From CAVQBP01 sp964448105 (GTDB lineage Bacteria > Bacteroidota > Ignavibacteria > Ignavibacteriales > Ignavibacteriaceae), in assembly GCA_964448105.1 (NCBI GenBank), contig CAYUVK010000135.1, positions 1 to 12,065 of the forward strand: DNA of 12,065 bases. The letters are read 5' to 3'. Positions within the stretch are counted from its first letter, which is position 1. The number at the start of each line of letters is the position of its first letter. A program made the translations under genes and the position numbers. This document shows positions 1-5,291 of the stretch, one piece after another. Under the pieces are notes generated by a model. It was not told where the DNA came from. It worked only from the letters and a program-made list of their open reading frames with translations, and did not search any database.

Positions 1-7
1 TAATCTT

Positions 8-1300
8 CTAAATATCAATAAATTCATCATTAAAAAACATTTTACCATTATTTATAACACCTAATGCTTTACCTGTTAATAGCTTTTTATCGAAGGGGGA
101 ATTACTTGATTTACTTTTAAATTTATCAATATCCACAGTCCAGACTTCGTCCAAATCTAATATTGTTAGATTGGCTTTCTGTCCTGCTTCAATTTTCGGA
201 ATTGGAATATTTAAAATTTTTCTTGGATTAACTGCAAACTTTTCAACAATCATTTCAAATGTTAAAATCTTTTTATGATATAATTCAGATAAAGACAGGC
301 CGATTTCTGTTTCAAGACCGATGATGCCATTTGGTGCAAATTCAAACTCTGTTTCTTTTTCTTCGGGAGAATGAGGTGCATGATCGCTTACAATACAATC
401 TATCGTACCGTCTTTTAATCCCGTAATGACTGCATCTACATCTGCTCTTGTCCTTAACGGAGGATTCATCTTTACATTTGTATCATAAGTTTTTACTGCA
501 TCATCAGTAAGAGTAAAATGATGCGGTGTAACTTCCGCAGTAATTTTGATCCCCTTCTTCTTTGCCTCTCTGACCATATCAACAGCATTCTTTGTACTGA
601 TGTGCGCAATATGAATTTTTCCTTTAACATATTCAGCAATTAAAATATCTCTCATTACAATTATATCTTCCGCTACAGATGGAATTGGAGAAAGACCGAG
701 CAATGTAGAATTAATACTCTCATTCATTGCCCCGCCGGCAAGAGATTCATCTTCGCAGTGTTCAATAACAGGAAGATTATACATGCTTGAATATTCAAAA
801 GCTCTTTTCAGCATTCCGGCGGTTTTAACTGCTACTCCATCATCAGAAAAGCCGACAGCTCCTGATTCATATAATTCTGCCATAGGAGATAACAATTCGC
901 CGTGTCTTCCAACTGTAGCGGCAGCAATAGGATAAACATCTACAAGATGACCGGCCGCTTCCTTTTTAATTAATTCAATAACCTGTGCCGAATCAATCGC
1001 CGGTTCTGTATTCGGCATACACGCGATCCCTGTAAATCCTCCATTTGCAGCGCTGTTACTTCCTGTTTTAACGGTTTCTTCATCTTCCCTCCCCGGCTCT
1101 CGTAAATGTACATGCATATCAAAGAAACCGGGAGTTACTACTTTACCATCAAGCTCAAATACCCTTGCATCTTTATTATCTTCTTTTTCAAGTTTTCCAA
1201 TTTTCGATATAACCCCATCAACTATCAGCAGATTTGTTTTTTCTTTGATCTCTTCCTGTTGAGGATGAACTATCTTTACATCTTTTAAGATAATTTTCAT
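8..1300 (-). CDS. pyrC: Dihydroorotase (class I, PyrC)
   Basis: This cytosolic zinc enzyme cyclises N-carbamoyl-L-aspartate to L-dihydroorotate, the third step of de novo UMP synthesis. The 430-aa product has the usual length for class I bacterial dihydroorotases. Visible motifs are the metal-binding HxH in DMHVHLREPG (His63, His65), MPNT near residue 96, GFSDDG with Asp153/Asp154, His181 in EHCED, His233 in IAHIST, and the catalytic Asp306 in SDHAPH. An Asp around 153 in place of a carboxylated Lys is what I expect of the class I (Aquifex/Bacillus-like) enzymes; that assignment rests on family knowledge. The ATG is preceded by AGGG at 1307-1310, six bases upstream. Its start lies 12 nt after the pyrB stop, so the two are co-transcribed and probably translationally coupled. 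The gene is complete and ends in TAG; any terminator lies outside the window. Confidence 0.97.
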   Translation of the reverse strand: MKIILKDVKIVHPQQEEIKEKTNLLIVDGVISKIGKLEKEDNKDARVFELDGKVVTPGFFDMHVHLREPGREDEETVKTGSNSAANGGFTGIACMPNTEPAIDSAQVIELIKKEAAGHLVDVYPIAAATVGRHGELLSPMAELYESGAVGFSDDGVAVKTAGMLKRAFEYSSMYNLPVIEHCEDESLAGGAMNESINSTLLGLSPIPSVAEDIIVMRDILIAEYVKGKIHIAHISTKNAVDMVREAKKKGIKITAEVTPHHFTLTDDAVKTYDTNVKMNPPLRTRADVDAVITGLKDGTIDCIVSDHAPHSPEEKETEFEFAPNGIIGLETEIGLSLSELYHKKILTFEMIVEKFAVNPRKILNIPIPKIEAGQKANLTILDLDEVWTVDIDKFKSKSSNSPFDKKLLTGKALGVINNGKMFFNDEFIDI

Positions 1301-1312
1301 TGAATTCCCTTT

Positions 1313-2233
1313 TTAATTTAAAGTGCCTAATAAATATAAAACTGCCATTCTAACAGCTACACCGTTAGTGACCTGTTTCAAAATTATTTGATTCATTCCA
1401 TCTGCAACCGCAGAGGAAAGTTCGACCCCTCTGTTTATTGGCCCCGGGTGAAGAATCAAAATATCTTTCCCATTCTTTAACAGTCTTTCTTCATTTATCC
1501 CGAAATATTTTGCATACTCCCTTATGGAAGGGAAATATTCGCGGGCTTTTCTTTCCAGCTGAATTCTTAAGACATTCAAAACGTCATTTTCTTGAATAGC
1601 TTCATCAATATTATAAATTACATTAACGCCAAGGTCCTCAATAAATTTGGGAATCATTGTCGAAGGGCCGCACACCGAAACTTGTGCACCCATAGTTTTT
1701 AACCCGTAAATATTTGATAAAGCAACACGGCTGTGAGCAATATCCCCAACAATACAGACTTTCAATCCTTCAATTCTTCCGAATTTTTCTCGAATCGAAT
1801 ACATATCCAATAAACCTTGAGTCGGGTGTTCGTGTATTCCGTCTCCTGCATTTATAATATTCGCTTTGCATATTTGCGTTAAAAAATATGGTGTGCCTGC
1901 AGCGGAATGCCTTACAACAACCATATCGACTTTCATTGCTTCGATATTTCTCATTGTATCTTTTAACGTTTCCCCTTTGCTTACGCTACTAGCAGAAGCG
2001 GAAAAGTTGATCGAATCTGCCGAGAGTCTTTTTTCGGCAAGCTCGAATGAAATTCTTGTACGTGTAGAGTTTTCAAAAAAAAGATTAACAACTGTTTTTC
2101 CCTGCAGAGTAGGAACTTTTTTTATCGGCCGCTCCAAAACTTCACGGAAAGTAATTGCTGTATCGAGAATCAGCTGTATATCTTCTTTAGGTACATTTTG
2201 TAGACCTAACAAATGTCTGTTTGATAAAGGCAT
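1313..2233 (-). CDS. pyrB: Aspartate carbamoyltransferase catalytic subunit
   Basis: It condenses carbamoyl phosphate with L-aspartate to N-carbamoyl-aspartate, the committed step of pyrimidine synthesis, in the cytosol. The 306-aa length is typical. The carbamoyl-phosphate loop STRTR (residues 56-60), the SSVSKGE loop with Lys86 that reaches into the neighbouring active site, HPTQGLLD (136-143) and HPGPINRG (262-269) are all intact, so both the carbamoyl-phosphate and aspartate domains are complete. No pyrI regulatory subunit gene is seen next to it, suggesting a PyrI-independent trimer controlled by PyrR. The ATG has only a weak purine-rich upstream stretch (AAGTGA), unlike the clear SDs of neighbouring genes. 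It follows pyrR after a 231-nt spacer with two inverted repeats and precedes pyrC by 12 nt. Confidence 0.97.
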   Translation of the reverse strand: MPLSNRHLLGLQNVPKEDIQLILDTAITFREVLERPIKKVPTLQGKTVVNLFFENSTRTRISFELAEKRLSADSINFSASASSVSKGETLKDTMRNIEAMKVDMVVVRHSAAGTPYFLTQICKANIINAGDGIHEHPTQGLLDMYSIREKFGRIEGLKVCIVGDIAHSRVALSNIYGLKTMGAQVSVCGPSTMIPKFIEDLGVNVIYNIDEAIQENDVLNVLRIQLERKAREYFPSIREYAKYFGINEERLLKNGKDILILHPGPINRGVELSSAVADGMNQIILKQVTNGVAVRMAVLYLLGTLN

Positions 2234-2306
2234 ATTTCACTTTTTGAGAATTATTTTATTTTATTTGTTTAACCTTACCACCCGTCGTGGATCACTAAAA
2301 GTAGTT

Positions 2307-2341
2307 AAATGTCATACTGAGCTCGTCGAAGTATGACATTT
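2307..2341. repeat. Perfect inverted repeat, TGAGC/GTCGAAG family
   Basis: The arms AAATGTCATACT (2307-2318) and AGTATGACATTT (2330-2341) are perfect 12-bp complements around an 11-nt loop, GAGCTCGTCGA. The CTGAGC and GTCGAAG cores also occur in the second element at 2352-2407, in opposite orientation. It lies inside the pyrR-pyrB spacer, so it would be transcribed as a stable hairpin. No U-tract follows on the minus strand, which argues against an intrinsic terminator. It looks like a dispersed REP/BIME-like element. Confidence 0.85.
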
Positions 2342-2351
2342 TAATCGGTTT

Positions 2352-2407
2352 TCAGTCTTCGACAAGCCTGCCTTTGCCGAAGCTTCGCGCAGGCAGGCTC
2401 AGACTGA
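2352..2407. repeat. Compound inverted repeat with nested palindromes
   Basis: Three nested symmetries share one axis: TCAGTCT (2352-2358) with AGACTGA (2401-2407); AGCCTGCCT (2365-2373) with AGGCAGGCT (2391-2399); and the palindrome CGAAGCTTCG (2378-2387). Read on the minus strand it starts CAGTCTGAGC and ends CTTGTCGAAGACTG, matching the cores of the 2307-2341 element. A GC-rich palindromic block of about 30 bp appears inserted between those cores. It is far more GC-rich than its surroundings, consistent with a mobile or dispersed palindromic repeat. Confidence 0.8.
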
Positions 2408-2464
2408 CAAATTTTGAATAACAAAAATCATTTTTCATCACTCTCTAAAGGTGTCGAGGTTAAG

Positions 2465-3007
2465 TTATTTATTAATATTAACTAAATAGATCGCATCTTC
2501 GCCATCTATTTCTTCCATTTTTACTTTGATTTCTTCATTAACAGAAGTAGGAATATTTTTCCCGACGTAATCGGCTCTAATCGGCAGTTCACGGTGCCCC
2601 CTATCAGCTAAAACAAAAAGCTGAATAGAAGCCGGGCGTCCCATATCCATTAAAGCATTTAAAGCTGAACGGACTGTCCTGCCGGTATATAAAACATCAT
2701 CAATAAGAATGATATCTTTTTCATTTATATCGAACGTAATATTTGAAACAGAAACTTCCGGCTGCTTCAAACGCACTCTAAAATCATCACGGTACAAGGT
2801 GACATCCAGAACTCCTAAAGGAAGCTCTTTCTTTTCAATCTCCTTCATCTTTCCCCAGATTCTTCTTGCAAGGTATTCTCCCCTTGTCCGCATTCCCATT
2901 AGAACCAAATTATTGGAGCCCTTGTTTTTCTCCAATATCTCATGAGATATTCTTGTAATGATTCTTTTTAATCCGGTACTATCTATTACTTTTGATTTTA
3001 TGTCCAT
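2465..3007 (-). CDS. pyrR: PyrR: pyr operon RNA-binding attenuator / uracil phosphoribosyltransferase
   Basis: PyrR-family proteins bind pyr mRNA when charged with UMP and many also make UMP from uracil and PRPP. The 180-aa product starting at the ATG at 3005-3007 has the family's usual length. The PRPP-binding motif LIDDVLYTGRTV (residues 101-112) is intact and of the PyrR rather than Upp/Hpt type; DVTLYRDD (68-75) and the Arg/Lys-rich MRTRGEYLARRIW (39-51) also fit PyrR. I chose this ATG because GGAGG (3019-3023) lies 11 nt upstream. A longer reading frame from a GTG at 3031 would start upstream of that SD, inside the leader hairpin, and add eight unsupported residues. It is the first gene of the operon, and its own leader carries a PyrR-type binding hairpin, so autoregulation is likely. 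Whether it keeps UPRT activity cannot be read directly. Confidence 0.96.
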   Translation of the reverse strand: MDIKSKVIDSTGLKRIITRISHEILEKNKGSNNLVLMGMRTRGEYLARRIWGKMKEIEKKELPLGVLDVTLYRDDFRVRLKQPEVSVSNITFDINEKDIILIDDVLYTGRTVRSALNALMDMGRPASIQLFVLADRGHRELPIRADYVGKNIPTSVNEEIKVKMEEIDGEDAIYLVNINK

Positions 3008-3011
3008 ATAT

Positions 3012-3048
3012 AAAAAATCCTCCGTTCCCACATATTAGGGATTGGAGG
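3012..3048 (-). terminator. Leader terminator hairpin overlapping the pyrR SD sequence
   Basis: On the minus strand CCTCC (3044-3048) pairs with GGAGG (3019-3023) and TCCC (3038-3041) with GGGA (3026-3029). These are separated by a 2x2 internal loop and closed by an 8-nt loop. An A and then six T (3012-3017) follow the stem directly, as in an intrinsic terminator. The 3' arm GGAGG is also the only good SD for the pyrR ATG at 3007. One hairpin could therefore stop transcription and hide the ribosome-binding site. It starts 29 nt after the PyrR-binding hairpin, the arrangement expected for PyrR attenuation. Confidence 0.75.
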
Positions 3049-3077
3049 TTCCTTTTTTTATTGATTCTATTCTCATT

Positions 3078-3108
3078 CCTTTTCCATCTCTCAGGATAGA
3101 TTTAAAGG
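3078..3108 (-). promoter_or_regulatory. PyrR-binding hairpin (anti-antiterminator) in the pyr leader
   Basis: Minus-strand order: lower stem CCTTT (3104-3108), 5' internal bulge AAAT (3100-3103), upper stem CTATC (3095-3099), hexaloop CTGAGA (3089-3094), upper stem GATGG (3084-3088), one unpaired A (3083), lower stem AAAGG (3078-3082). The loop fits CNGNGA from the known Bacillus PyrR consensus ARUCCNGNGAGGYU. Where the stem bases differ from that consensus they still pair. The A-rich 5' bulge between two stems also matches the Bacillus binding loops as I remember them. Placement before pyrR, with a terminator after it, fits UMP-dependent attenuation. PyrR binding itself is inferred. Confidence 0.75.
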
Positions 3109-3125
3109 TTCAGTTAATTATTGAT

Positions 3126-3156
3126 CAAACATAAAATAAATTGGAGAAAAAGTAAA
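3126..3156 (-). promoter_or_regulatory. Probable pyr operon promoter
   Basis: On the minus strand TTTACT (3151-3156; 4/6 to TTGACA) is followed by a 17-bp spacer and TATGTT (3128-3133; 4/6 to TATAAT). The -10 also reads TATGTTTG, a full match to the Bacteroidota-type TAnnTTTG motif. Transcription would start near 3120, just ahead of the PyrR-binding hairpin, so the leader would contain both regulatory hairpins intact. The region is AT-rich, so a chance match is possible. Confidence 0.5.
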
Positions 3157-3254
3157 GGTGAATGAAGTGATAATAAAAATAAATTTTTAATCAATCATAA
3201 AAATTTTGTTTTTGGAGTAAGCTTCTTAAAAAATATTTCTGATTTAATAACAAG

Positions 3255-3327
3255 GATTAACGATTTACGGTTTAAGAAGTTGATCCAGCCATTGCAGGGA
3301 AAAATCAAAAATCAAAGATCGTTAATC
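3255..3327. repeat. Inverted repeat GATTAACGAT / ATCGTTAATC
   Basis: GATTAACGAT at 3255-3264 has a perfect reverse complement, ATCGTTAATC, at 3318-3327, with 53 nt between. The spacer is too long for a simple terminator and no gene lies close by, so its role is unknown. It may be a decayed palindromic repeat. Confidence 0.5.
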
Positions 3328-3358
3328 GATGTTCTGAGATCAAAGTTTACAGCCTCTA

Positions 3359-3402
3359 GTGTTTCCTCTGAGTGTTTTGTGGTTAATGGTTTTAGCAATA
3401 AA
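3359..3402. repeat. Dispersed repeat copy 1 (GTGTTTCCTCT...GTGGTTAATGG)
   Basis: This starts GTGTTTCCTCTGAGT and runs into TGTGGTTAATGG. A diverged direct copy starts at 3728. The shared parts are GTGTTTCCTCT, a (T/C)G(T/C)GGTTAAT block and a TTGC/TAGC-TAATAA-like tail. It resembles the 'CTCTGTG...CTGTGGTTAA' family seen scattered between genes in many environmental bacterial genomes. No coding role is apparent. Confidence 0.5.
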
Positions 3403-3448
3403 TTTAAATTTTTTAACATTCTTTAAATTAGAGGAAATGATACTTTTC

Positions 3449-3472
3449 AATATTTCACTCCTAAAGGAGTTT
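3449..3472 (+). repeat. AATATTTCAC repeat, copy A
   Basis: This copy reads AATATTTCAC followed by TCCTAAAGGAGTTT; ACTCC and GGAGT form a small stem. It is the best-preserved of four copies within about 210 bp (A and B forward, C and D reverse). The layout is AATATTTCAC, then a short palindrome of variable sequence ending in GTT. Confidence 0.65.
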
Positions 3473-3500
3473 ATTTACTTCACTTTAAGGAATTTTTAAT

Positions 3501-3524
3501 ACCATATCACTCCTAACGGAGTTT
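3501..3524 (+). repeat. AATATTTCAC repeat, copy B
   Basis: The element reads ACCATATCAC then TCCTAACGGAGTTT, with stem ACTCC/GGAGT. It differs from copy A mainly in the 5' part and one loop base. A T-rich run (TTTGATTTTT) follows, so it could act as a weak terminator on the plus strand, but no gene precedes it. Confidence 0.6.
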
Positions 3525-3580
3525 GATTTTTCGTTATTAATAACATTTCATTCATATACAGTGAGTAATTATTTATTTCC

Positions 3581-3603
3581 CAACCCCAGAGCGGTGAAAT
3601 ATT
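3581..3603 (-). repeat. AATATTTCAC repeat, copy C (reverse)
   Basis: On the minus strand it reads AATATTTCAC then CGCTCTGGGGTTG. The 10-bp head is identical to copy A, while the palindromic half has changed sequence and pairs imperfectly. Opposite orientation to copies A and B. Confidence 0.55.
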
Positions 3604-3634
3604 ATTAACAAAAAAATAACTAAAAAAGATTTCA

Positions 3635-3657
3635 GAACACCGTAAGTGTGAAATATT
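3635..3657 (-). repeat. AATATTTCAC repeat, copy D (reverse)
   Basis: On the minus strand it reads AATATTTCAC then ACTTACGGTGTTC. CAC/GTG and ACAC/GTGT complementarity keeps a short stem although the bases differ from copies A-C. Compensated changes like these suggest the hairpin shape, not the exact bases, is what the family keeps. Confidence 0.55.
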
Positions 3658-3727
3658 TCTTTCGATAAAAACATATAATGATATTTCTTTACCATAGAGC
3701 TAACAGAGAATGCTCTCTGAGAATTCT

Positions 3728-3771
3728 GTGTTTCCTCTTAGTTCTCTGCGGTTAATTATAATTGCTTTTAA
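3728..3771. repeat. Dispersed repeat copy 2 (GTGTTTCCTCT...GCGGTTAAT)
   Basis: This is the direct, diverged partner of the repeat at 3359-3402. It begins with the same GTGTTTCCTCT and continues through CTGCGGTTAAT to a TTGCTTTTAAT tail. Just upstream is a purine-rich AGAGAATGCTCTCT palindrome that probably belongs to the same element. Confidence 0.5.
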
Positions 3772-3881
3772 TAATATTAAGTTTTACTTGCCTAGTAATA
3801 AGAAAAGAGTTTATTTGTAACAACTATGATTGTGTTTGGGGATGAACTTGAAAGCAAATAATAATTCTATTCCAAATTTAA

Positions 3882-3935
3882 ATGATATTACAAACTGTAT
3901 ATAATCAGATATATAAATTTGTCTTTATGATTATA
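3882..3935 (+). other. Possible 5' end of the gene interrupted by the assembly gap
   Basis: An ATG at 3882 opens 18 codons (MILQTVYNQIYKFVFMII) that run into the run of Ns. The last residues are strongly hydrophobic. The sequence after the gap, in the frame of the downstream gene, begins IALLLIAIHLRKN. Together they would form a single membrane helix followed by a positively charged stretch. The frames match only if the true gap length is a multiple of three, which the 100-N placeholder does not exclude. No clear SD precedes this ATG, so the start is tentative. Confidence 0.4.
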
Positions 3936-4035
3936 NNNNNNNNNNNNNNNNNNNNNNNNNNNNNNNNNNNNNNNNNNNNNNNNNNNNNNNNNNNNNNNNN
4001 NNNNNNNNNNNNNNNNNNNNNNNNNNNNNNNNNNN
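3936..4035. other. Assembly gap of exactly 100 N
   Basis: There are exactly 100 undetermined bases, the usual placeholder for a scaffold join of unknown length. Sequence on either side should not be assumed to be 100 bp apart. Confidence 0.98.
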
Positions 4036-4086
4036 ATAGCTTTATTATTAATAGCTATTCATTTAAGAAAAAATCGTGAATATAAT

Positions 4087-4512
4087 ATGACAATTAATAA
4101 AAAAGATGTTAGAAAAAATTATTGTATAAAAGCATTTGAAAAATTTAATATTGAAATTACCAATTTATCAGAAGCTATAATAAAGATTGGTAATAGTTAC
4201 TTATCGACACAAGTATATTATTCTGAATTTAGTATTGACCAAGAAGAAATTAAAGAAATAATCAAAGAATTAAATATTAATAACCAATTTGTAATTATTT
4301 CAAAAGCAATACAAAATTTTTTAATGTTATCATACCTGTATGATTTGAGAATTGAGATTATGAATAAATTTATGTCCGACATATTTAAGACAAATGTCCC
4401 AGAGAGAAAACTATTGAGAAAGAGTAAAAGATTATTAAGAGAGGTAGCCATAAAAGAAGAAGTTGAAAAAGAATTTTCTCAATTGGAAAATCAATATTTA
4501 AATAAAAACTAA
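4087..4512 (+). CDS. Hypothetical protein, probably the C-terminal part of a membrane-anchored protein
   Basis: I do not recognise the family. From the ATG at 4087 the product is 141 aa, charged and mostly helical in character, rich in Lys, Glu, Ile and Asn, with a basic patch (RKLLRKSKRLLRE) near the C-terminus. The frame stays open upstream to the gap edge at 4036, adding IALLLIAIHLRKNREYN. No SD precedes the ATG at 4087, so that start is probably only an internal Met. I infer a protein with one N-terminal membrane helix, cytoplasmic C-terminal domain by the positive-inside rule, and a total near 176 aa if the gap is short. Codons are much more A/T-rich than in the pyr or efflux genes, hinting at foreign origin or weak selection. 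It is convergent with trxA, with no functional link visible. Confidence 0.6.
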   Translation: MTINKKDVRKNYCIKAFEKFNIEITNLSEAIIKIGNSYLSTQVYYSEFSIDQEEIKEIIKELNINNQFVIISKAIQNFLMLSYLYDLRIEIMNKFMSDIFKTNVPERKLLRKSKRLLREVAIKEEVEKEFSQLENQYLNKN

Positions 4513-4659
4513 TCAACTTAAAATTGTAAGTGTAATAATTAATAATAAAACAACCAGATTTTATAAAATATCATTAATTTGTTACTTTTTTATTTCTTAA
4601 TATAAATTAAACTATCATAATATAAAGAGTTATAGGAATAAAATATATTTTAAAACAAA

Positions 4660-4686
4660 AAAGAGGCTTCAAATAGAAGCCTCTTT
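4660..4686 (-). terminator. Intrinsic terminator of trxA
   Basis: Perfect 11-bp arms AAAGAGGCTTC (4660-4670) and GAAGCCTCTTT (4676-4686) enclose a 5-nt loop. On the minus strand the stem runs into TTTTTTGTTTT, a good U-tract, 29 nt past the trxA stop. On the plus strand the tail (CTCTTTCGAT) is weaker, but it may also limit read-through from the convergent hypothetical gene. Confidence 0.9.
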
Positions 4687-4714
4687 CGATAAAAAGGAAA
4701 TATAAATTAATTAT

Positions 4715-5050
4715 TTAATTAGCTCTTTTAACAAATGGTTTTAATTTATCTTCCAGATGTTTTTTGGGGACTGCACCAATTATAGCCTCACGTACCTGTC
4801 CATTATTAAATATTCCTAATGTAGGAATGCTTCTTATACCATAACGGTATGCCGTGTATTGATTTTCATCTGTATTTAATTTAACAACTTTAACTCTTCC
4901 AAAATATTCTTGTGCTACTTCATCGACCATAGGAGCAACTGTACGGCAAGGCCCGCACCATGGAGCCCAGAAATCAACAACTACCGGGACATCTGATTTT
5001 AATACTTCCTGTTCAAAATTAGAATCGTTTCCTTCTATAATGTAATTCAT
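4715..5050 (-). CDS. trxA: Thioredoxin
   Basis: A small cytosolic dithiol reductase that reduces protein disulfides and is recharged by thioredoxin reductase. The 111-aa product has the classic redox site WCGPC (residues 31-35) within DFWAPWCGPCRTVAP and the cis-proline Pro76 in RSIPTLGIF. There is no signal peptide, and the length is that of a single-domain thioredoxin. The ATG is preceded by GAGGG six bases upstream. It appears monocistronic: its terminator follows within 30 nt and the upstream efflux operon ends 241 bp away, with its own hairpin at 5185-5215 in between. Confidence 0.97.
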   Translation of the reverse strand: MNYIIEGNDSNFEQEVLKSDVPVVVDFWAPWCGPCRTVAPMVDEVAQEYFGRVKVVKLNTDENQYTAYRYGIRSIPTLGIFNNGQVREAIIGAVPKKHLEDKLKPFVKRAN

Positions 5051-5184
5051 TTTTTGCCCTCAATTATTCTAAAAAACTACAATTAATAAGATGGTCATTT
5101 TAAGGAAAAGTTTCAAAGCAAAAAATTAGGGTATGTACTAGAATTGTGCGATTTAAGCAAATATTTTAAGTTTTATTAATACGA

Positions 5185-5215
5185 AGGGCTGTAAATGTGA
5201 TCCAGATACAGCCCT
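5185..5215 (-). terminator. Possible terminator after the efflux operon
   Basis: AGGGCTGTA (5185-5193) and TACAGCCCT (5207-5215) form a perfect 9-bp stem with a 13-nt loop, about 77 nt past the RND gene stop. The following minus-strand sequence (TCGTATTAATAAAAC) lacks a proper U-run, so termination efficiency is doubtful; it could be another dispersed palindrome. Confidence 0.45.
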
Positions 5216-5222
5216 AAAAATC

Positions 5223-5286
5223 CAAGATACTCGATACTTGATTCACGATATTAGGATATTGTTGAATTATCCAGCATCTAGCATCT
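5223..5286. repeat. Degenerate short tandem repeats (GATACT and AGCATCT units)
   Basis: AAGATACTCGATACTTGATT contains two GATACT units with related CGATATT and GGATATT later. A perfect 7-bp tandem AGCATCT x2 occupies 5273-5286, immediately downstream of the RND stop codon. This resembles low-complexity satellite debris in the operon's 3' flank. No gene is present. Confidence 0.5.
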
Positions 5287-5291
5287 AAAGT

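Larger units (their letters stand above)
3109..3935. other. Non-coding, repeat-rich intergenic region
   Basis: Apart from the pyr promoter at the left end and a possible truncated start at 3882, I find no credible gene, tRNA or rRNA here. The stretch holds several degenerate dispersed repeats (listed separately), AT-rich filler and a 10-bp inverted repeat at 3255-3327. The assembly gap at its right end may reflect these repeats. Confidence 0.7.

Noticed and set aside
1866..2336. Plus-strand open frame of 156 aa
   Set aside because: Antisense to pyrB, no recognisable motif, and it runs into the intergenic inverted repeat; a shadow of the real gene.
2307..2407. Intrinsic terminators between pyrR and pyrB
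   Set aside because: Stems are good but no U-tract follows on the minus strand; better explained as dispersed palindromic repeats in an operon spacer.
3008..3031. GTG start for pyrR at 3031, giving 188 aa
   Set aside because: It lies upstream of the SD, inside the leader hairpin, has no SD of its own, and adds eight residues not typical of the family; the ATG at 3007 gives the usual 180 aa.
3449..3657. Possible CRISPR array from regularly recurring short repeats
   Set aside because: Copies alternate orientation, spacing is irregular (about 30-60 bp), the repeats are diverged and no cas gene is nearby.
3842..3904. Short frame MNLKANNNSIPNLNDITNCI with GGGG upstream
   Set aside because: Only 20 codons, low-complexity, no homology I recognise, and it stops before the gap; not supportable as a gene.
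3882..4079. Open frame spanning the Ns
   Set aside because: It exists only because Ns were translated without stops and assumes the gap is truly 100 bp; the post-gap part is in a different frame from the 4087 gene.
5051..5180. A trxA promoter (for example TAGAAT near the ATG)
   Set aside because: No -35-like partner at a suitable distance and the start site would leave almost no leader; AT-rich background makes the match unconvincing.
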